From positions 62,001 through 126,000 of the forward strand of contig BSBK01001305.1 in NCBI GenBank assembly GCA_027943335.1: 64,000 bases of DNA, read 5' to 3'. Shown here in pieces: positions 57,548-64,000 of this stretch. How positions within the stretch are numbered: position 1 is the first letter of the stretch; each line of letters begins with the position of its first letter. The notes under the pieces are model-generated. The model ran no database searches, was not told the DNA's origin, and saw nothing but the letters and a program-made list of their open reading frames with translations. Source of the stretch: Chamaecyparis obtusa. Taxonomy: Eukaryota; Streptophyta; Pinopsida; Cupressales; Cupressaceae. Made by a program: the position numbers and the translations under genes.

Positions 57548-59241
57548 TTCCAGCACAATGTTGTCAATCGATATCTCAATAGGTTTTTTGCTTTGGTGGT
57601 TACTCTTTGTGATATGTGGGCTTCATTCCTAGTGAAGTCCAAGGACAAAATTTTGCATTGGAGTAAGAAATTCTTTTTCATGGCTAGATGAATTTAGGTA
57701 GTCAACAAGCTTATGATTGTCAATCATTTACATTTCCTAATATGAACTCTCTTATAAGTGTTGTTACACTCTTGTTAACATTGTAGCCGTCATGAGGGTA
57801 ATCAATGTTATGTCATAACATCCAAATTGGACACATGCACTATAACTACCAATTTTGACCTCTCCAATACAACCTCCCTATTTAATGCCTTCTTACACAA
57901 TATCCCAAGCATTTTGAAGGGTAAAAAATGTTCCCCTCCTCACATTGATATTTCATTTTCTCTCCTTGATGTTGAAAACGTATTCATTATTTATCATTTA
58001 TATAATCAAATAGAATCTACAAGGCTTAGGATTTCAAAACTGAATGACACATAATCCTAATAGCTTTTTTCAGATTCACTTTCTTCCTAGTGCTCTTTCA
58101 GAATGTCCATTCTAGCTATGCATCATGCTTTCTAGCCTATCAATCTTATCTTTCAAAATGCACATCTTTCAACCTCTAGAATATAAATTGACCATCACTT
58201 AGAATAGATTTCAAAAGTGAATGACACATAATCCTAATAGTCTTTTTTCGATTCGATTCGATTCGAGAGGGTACTAATTACCATCAAGGATATTTTGTTA
58301 TAAATCTTTTCCTTTGGTAATGTTTGCATTGGGACATGTGCTAGAGCCTATTGCACCTCAAGTATCCTCTCTAATAAAATGAAGTAATTGATGTATTTAA
58401 TCTCCATGTATTTGAGGGATCCCTTGAAAATATCTTTAAAAAGAGTCTATCACCAATTTATTTACCCAATCTATATTTCTATCTTTCAATGCATGAAAAT
58501 GAGGTCCAAAATATATGCTTGCAAGCACTCTTTACCATCATCCTAGCTAAATTGCACATGCCAAATCAATGGCCACCTATATAATATTTATGGCACCAAA
58601 ATCCTCTATGGCTTTTTTCAAAATCTAAAACAATTCCTCATCCTTGAGTAACCAAGAACTCCAAGAAAATAAGAACTAGCTACACATGACTATGATATTA
58701 ATAATTGGTTCACTCATCGATGAAAATAGAGGTACGCTTTAGCATCCAAGTTTGCCTTATGTCTCCAGTGGCCAAATTTAGCTCAGAATATTCTTTATTA
58801 TATATGGTGGTGTGTAGTTTTTGTTATATAAGGGGGTAAACAAGGGACCAATAAAAGTTGCATATTTAAATTTTTTTTTGAAATAGGGAGAACAAGCCAC
58901 ATGAAATTAGGAGGGCACATACAAAGAATGAGATTCGAAGTCCATGCCACTTCTCATGATTACATATAAAACACACCTACAATTCTCTTCACCCCCTCAC
59001 TACAATTAGTCTTCCTCTTTCCTATTGTACAAACATCACTATAACCACTAGAAACTATGAAAGACATAGTTAATTATATGGACTCTATTGGAATTTGCAA
59101 ATTGTTCTTCCCCCTCCATAAACAATCTATTAATATTTTTCTTTTTATTTGTTTTTATTTCAAGACAAACCTTAAGGCCTTGTCTTGTAATTCCCAAGTG
59201 GTTACTATATATCTTGGTGCATCTCCGTTGTTTGTTGCAAA
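57548..59241. other. Intergenic, no gene recognised
   Basis: AT-rich sequence continuing the region interrupted at 49230. It includes a roughly 47-bp direct repeat (58031-58077 and 58208-58254, sharing TGAATGACACATAATCC) and a short GATTC run (about 58248-58265). No protein motif was recognised on either strand. Confidence 0.45.
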
Positions 59242-60581
59242 TGTTAGAATAACTAAGAGGGGGTGAATCAGTTATCCAGTGTCCCAATACAAAATGTATA
59301 ATCAAAACAAATCTACTACTTCTGCTACTCGGTAAACATAAAATACTTTCACTGTCTGTGTTATTACCAATTGTCAGTCTAAACTTTATAATAGTTACTG
59401 ATTAAATCTAACATGTAATATGCAAAGTATGATAACAAACAAATATCAGAATCAACACATAACACAAGAGATTTAACATGGAAACCCTGTGAAGGGAAAA
59501 ACCACCTGGGACCAGCAACCCAAAATTGTTCACTTTTCTGAAGTGAGGTCGGTGAAGACCCAACTCTGTTAAAGGTTACATACACACTGTGAGGTGTGAC
59601 CTTGTCAGAGGATTTTAGACCAGAAGTTATCATCCAACCAGCAGTCACTCTGGGGTTGACAAGATAACAATGTTCACTCTATGAATGAAACATCAAAAAG
59701 ACTTTCATAGTCCACTCGGTTAAGAGATTTGACTGCGTACAATGGTTAAATATGTAACAGTAGATGATCTACCTTGAAAAAACTTTAATTGCAGTTTACA
59801 GATCAATGTTCAACTCATGCAAATCTTTCTGATCAATATACCACTTTAGATTCAATACTATATCAACTTACTGTCCATCGGTAATTACTCTCTGTAGCTC
59901 GATAATTGTTATGCAGCTCAATTTTTATTAACCAGTATGATCAGAATGCATGAAAAATCCTTCACGCAATAATTCTGCAGTATCTTCTTCTTCCGGCTAT
60001 TTTTCAACAATGAAACCAATGTCTCCTATATAGACGAGTAAATCATTTTCTTTTCCTCCATCAGATTTTGCCGCTTTAAGCTTCTTCGGCTGATGTGTCA
60101 GTAACACATTTTTATCTACTCCATTAGATCCTTTTGATTTATGTTAGCCTTCAATCTTAATAACAAACCTTATTTGTTACCTCGATTTCATACACTTTAT
60201 AGCTCATCACTTTATCGGCTAAACTGATCATTTAATTTATTTATGTTTTGCTCGGTTAACAAAGAAATGTGTCGGTGAACACAAGCTCGGTATACACTAC
60301 ATTCTGTCGGTGTATACTAGAATGCTTTATTTACCGACAACACTGCTTTGTGTCTTTCAGCTCTATTCTTCATCATAGATGAATGCAACATAATAAAGTC
60401 AATTTCAACAAGTCATAGACTCATCAACAAGTTACTCAATGTATTCCTTATACTCATCTGACATATACATCTTCCTCATGTAGATATTTCTGTTCTTCAT
60501 CTCTTTCACCTTTTTTCAGATGTGTCGGTATAGTAACTTACAAGATAAGTACTGTCAAGCTAGTTGACATCAATGACAACA
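59242..60581 (-). mobile_element. Solo LTR, copia type, minus orientation
   Basis: On the minus strand it begins TGTTGTCATTGATGTC and ends CTTAGTTATTCTAACA after a TGATTCACCCCC stretch, as in the other copia LTRs here. It contains the GTGGTTTTTCCC...GGTTTCCATGT core (rc of about 59477-59505) and a TATATAG box (rc of about 60026-60032). CTCGGTTAAG-type motifs relate it to the LTR family at 16078. No primer site, purine tract or coding sequence adjoins, so it appears solo. No target duplication was found (GCAAA versus TAATA), so the ends may be off or diverged. Confidence 0.65.
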
Positions 60582-63530
60582 TAATACTAATTTAATCATC
60601 TTGCATATCTAATCAGCAACTCCTTTAGTAATCTTGAATTACAGATTCTCCATTCAGGTTCTAAATCAGTTGTAGTTCATCAGCAAATATGACAACCAAA
60701 CTATATTTCCTCTTGAATTTTTCTTTTTGTCTTTGTTTAAAGCTATCACAAGTTGCTAAAGAGGTTTAGAATATTTGAATGCATCCTTTGCATAATTTTT
60801 AGGAGGTTGGAAGAGCATTCAAATAGGTTACTGGGTTCTCCATCTCCTCTCACACCACTCTCACACATTGAATGCCAAAATTTTAACATTTTATTTGTTT
60901 CATGCTACGTATTTCTTGTTCACTCTTATTGCTAATACAAATGTTAAATGGAGTGAAATTGCAAGTGCAAGCTAAAAACTGCAAATATTTTTCAATATTT
61001 TTTAACAATCAAATTTAGAAAAATAATTAGAAAATCACATATGAAGACAATAACAACACTTAATGGATCATATGATTGCTTGTGCTTTTAATTATCCCTC
61101 TAATTCTTCCTTTGAGGAGTTCTCACATGTTGATGATGAAGATGAAACTCCTGCTAAAAATCTGTGTGATGCCTTTGTTGTAGATCAAGGTCAAGCTTCT
61201 TTTGAAAATCTGGGTCATGCTTTTGTTGCAACTATGGGTGATGCCCCTGTCGCTACAGGTGCATCCCCTCTGGCCATTTGGATCATTCCTCACCTCCTTC
61301 TCCTCCTGCTCAACTTCAAGCTTCTGCTTCCATTGTACAACTTTCTCAGCACTTTGGACGCTTTGCTGACAGCTGCCTTAGCGGATTTTATTTCGTTGGG
61401 GATCCTAAGGATAACATCACCTGGATAGTTGTTTGATGGTGTAGGAATAAGTATTCTTCAATTTCTCACTCCTCTTCACTTGGAGTGTAAGAGTGGCCTT
61501 CCCATTGGAGGGCTTCTAGTCTTTATACTAAGTGTTCTATCTTTTTTGTCTTTATCAACATCTGTTGTGCTATTTATGCACCGTTGATGGCCTATAAGTT
61601 CTTCTCTTTGACGCCTCTGGGCCGTGGTTGTGTAAGGGTCAACCCCTTGTTAGGATACTTTAATTTAAAAAACTACTTACTAGATACCTTTATTGTTCTT
61701 CTCTTCAATGTTGTGTTAACAATGACAATAAAAAAAGTTATCTTTCTTTTCTTTCTCCAACTTTTTGTGGTAGTAAAGAATATGATAATATCATTTAATT
61801 GAATAAAGAAGACATTGATAAGGCATTTAAGATTAATAAAATTGTGTGGGCCTGCCAAGAAAGAAATTTTTATGATTTTTTAATCTAACTTAATCATTTT
61901 AAATTTCTTTCCAAGCCTTTCTAAGCAGAGATAGTCAATTGTTAGGATAAATAAGGGATGCTATATTGATGTTCTTAACTATTTGAACTTTTTGTGGTGG
62001 TAAAGAATATGATAATATCATTCAATTGAATAAGGAAGGATTTATAAGGCATTTACAATTAATAACATTGTGTGGGCCAACCAAGAAACAAAATTTTATG
62101 ATTTTTTAATCTTACTTAATCATTTTAAATTTCTTTCCAAGTCTTTCTTAGTGGAGATAGCCAATTGTTAGGATAAATAAGGGATTTTATATTTGATGTT
62201 ATTAAGTATTTGAAATACCTTAAAGCTGAGTTTTAAAGCTATATCTACATCCCTCGAATGTCCTGAGTACCAGTGCATGCCCAAAAGTGCAAGGAGGATG
62301 CATCACTTTGTATCCTTGAAACTTTCTAATAAAAAATGCTTGTTGAAGGTGAAAATGAGGTTCATTTGTTAAGATTAGTTATGTAGATCTTTGAAACCTT
62401 AAATGTGATATTTTTTCCATGGTCACAATATTTTATGAATGTCAACATCTCATGCATTTTAATGGTCCTCCAATGTGGTAGATGATTATGAATTCTTGTT
62501 TAATTTTTGCCAACTAGATTGTGTTGAATTCCTTTCTCATCCTATTTTTAGTAGATATAGCTTGATTCGTTTTTGTTTTTTGATTCACACAGTACCCAAT
62601 AAGAACATAAATTGAGGTGGTTGAACAAGAGGTGTGGTCGTGCACAAATTTTAGTGGACATGCATTTTTTGATATGGAAATATAATGTATAAAAGGTTTT
62701 TGTTGTTGTCTAAAGTATGCAAAATAAATTCATGTCACATTCAAAGGTATGTTATGATCAAACTGTCTTCAAAAGTAGATATTTTCTATAGAGGGGTAAA
62801 TAATCTTATTTAGATGTTGGCACATGAAAGTAAAGGTGATTTAAAAAATAAATTCAATCATACTTTTTCCATGCTTGTAGTTTGTTAGATTTTTGTCTCA
62901 ACCATTTTGATTAGTTTTCCATATAAATAGAAATGTGATATTAATAAAAACATAGTACTTAAAGTAGAATGACCGTAGCAATGCAAAAACATAAAGAGTT
63001 AAAATATCTTTTTTGTTGACATTCATCATTTAACATATAAAATGACATGTCAATAAAATCATGACCATAAAGGTAACAACCATACTACCTAGAGAAGTAA
63101 TTTAGTAAATATACCAATACATATTCAAATTTGATCTCATTTGCATTCATAATTAGATTTTACCTCATTTGCATTCCACATAACATTCACTTGTAGATAA
63201 ATGATTACAATACAGTTTTAACCTTTAAAGTTGCTGATGAAATGTGCTTTTCTAGTGCAATTTTGGCATGCCGAGTAAATTTGCGTTAGTTTATTAAAGA
63301 CTTAAATATACTTAGAAGTCACGTATATTTATCTTTTTTTAAAATAATGCATATAAGTTTTGGTTGCCTATCTTATTAAAATAAATATGTATTTACATTT
63401 AATATTGGAAAGTACATTTTGATGAAATTATCTTCCCAGTTAAACATTTAATTATAAAGATGAATAATCTCAATTTGGGATGTCACTATGTAATTCAAGG
63501 TGATAAGCCATTTCAACAATGATGTTTTTC
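60582..63530. other. AT-rich intergenic region
   Basis: No gene recognised. The longest plus frame (61063-61428) starts with an acidic, repeated GHAF/GDAP-like pattern and ends in a hydrophobic stretch, without a known motif. A tandem duplication lies at 61759-62212. Confidence 0.45.
61759..62212. repeat. 227-bp tandem duplication
   Basis: Two adjacent diverged copies (about 61759-61985 and 61986-62212) both contain AACTTTTTGTGGT, AAGAATATGATAATATCATT and TTGTTAGGATAAATAAGGGA. Copies differ by substitutions and small indels. Confidence 0.85.
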
Positions 63531-63537
63531 TAGAAAG

Positions 63538-64000
63538 TTGCAGGCTTCGAAGGTTGCTGGAGTTTCTAGGGTTTTGCCTATTGCTGGATCATCGTTGTTT
63601 GTTGGGTTGTCACCGGTTGCTTTGGCTAGGGTTTTGTCTTCTGCTGGAGGTTTGTCGTCGGTGGGCAAATTGCAGGTCTCATTGGATGATGGAGATTGTC
63701 TTCCTATCTCTCCGGTTGTTTCATTTTTTGGTTTGGCAGGGGAGGCAACGCTTTTGTCTCCACATGGTGGTAAGGAGGTCATGGCTCCTGTTCAGTCAAC
63801 TAGTTTTGTGGCAGCCTATATTGGTAGCCAGGATTGCTCTGGCTTGACTGATGGTACTTTGCTTTGGCAGGTTGAGGTGGCGAGAGTTGAAGAGGGTTGG
63901 ATCACTATCAAAGGAAAAAAAACTTAAGAAGGCCTCCTCTTTGTTTGAAATGACTCTTCGTTCCCATCAGAAGGGTGTTCCAGGAAAATCCTAGTGTTGG
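63538..64000 (+). pseudogene. Coding-like fragment, possibly the start of a LINE ORF1
   Basis: Base composition shifts from AT-rich to GC-richer at about 63530. A plus frame without an ATG start (63538-63927) encodes an A/G/S/V-rich stretch ending in EEGWITIKGKKT. After a run of eight A residues (63914-63921) a neighbouring frame continues with KKASSLFEMTLRSHQKG, suggesting a one-base frameshift in the homopolymer. The phrase around WITIKGKK followed by a basic segment recalls ORF1 of plant L1-type LINEs, but this is a loose match. It runs off the window, so the diagnostic endonuclease and RT regions are not visible. Confidence 0.35.

Noticed and set aside
59237..60586. Target duplication for the solo LTR at 59242-60581
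   Set aside because: Flanks GCAAA and TAATA do not match; left unassigned.
61063..61428. 121-residue plus-strand open frame as a gene
   Set aside because: No domain, no promoter or intron signals; acidic start and hydrophobic end are not diagnostic.

Overview
The window looks like nuclear DNA of a large, repeat-rich land-plant genome, probably a gymnosperm (conifer-like). This is inferred from AT-rich sequence, LTR elements with methionine-tRNA primer sites inserted into one another, a plant hAT transposon, very low gene density, and one ordinary plant gene split by introns whose first exon cannot be found. The species cannot be fixed from sequence alone. No bacterial, organellar, rRNA or intact tRNA genes were seen.

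Layout. 1-860: truncated Ty1/copia gag. 1941-7606 (minus): a degenerate protein gene of unknown function, split by a solo LTR (2870-4080, target duplication GAAGC) and by a truncated LTR element (4656 to about 6580). 8929-14653: a complete minus-strand LTR element (two 1,231-bp LTRs, target duplication CATTG) with no reverse transcriptase; it carries one long acidic reading frame of unknown function interrupted by a single TAG. 14835-15720: old copia RNase H remnant. 16078-23501: full-length copia element (target duplication CACAC). 23507-28013: unresolved repeat debris.

28022-45669 is a nest up to four levels deep. A GC-rich terminal-inverted-repeat element (direct repeat GGTAAATA) contains a hAT transposon (36164-45531, 8-bp duplication GTATATAG). 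A minus-strand LTR element (28539-36158, duplication TATAG) landed inside the hAT's left target duplication, and one LTR of that element contains a 2-kb array of miniature LTR-like units (34044-36078, duplication AAGAA). A copia element (39023-44526) sits inside the first coding exon of the hAT transposase.

46869-48665 (plus) is the only host-type gene: three exons of a protein resembling the DUF2996/NdhV chloroplast family, with a one-base frameshift. 49231-57542 is a SIRE-like copia element with a large gag (duplication ACTTA). 59242-60581 is a minus-strand solo LTR. 60582-63530 is AT-rich with a 227-bp tandem duplication. The last 460 bases begin a GC-richer coding-like stretch, possibly a LINE ORF1.

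Nearly all coding capacity belongs to transposable elements, and every transposase or polyprotein gene seen is broken. The most unusual objects are the inverted array of miniature LTR units, whose short internal segment resembles pieces of initiator tRNA-Met, and the RT-less element with a long unknown reading frame.
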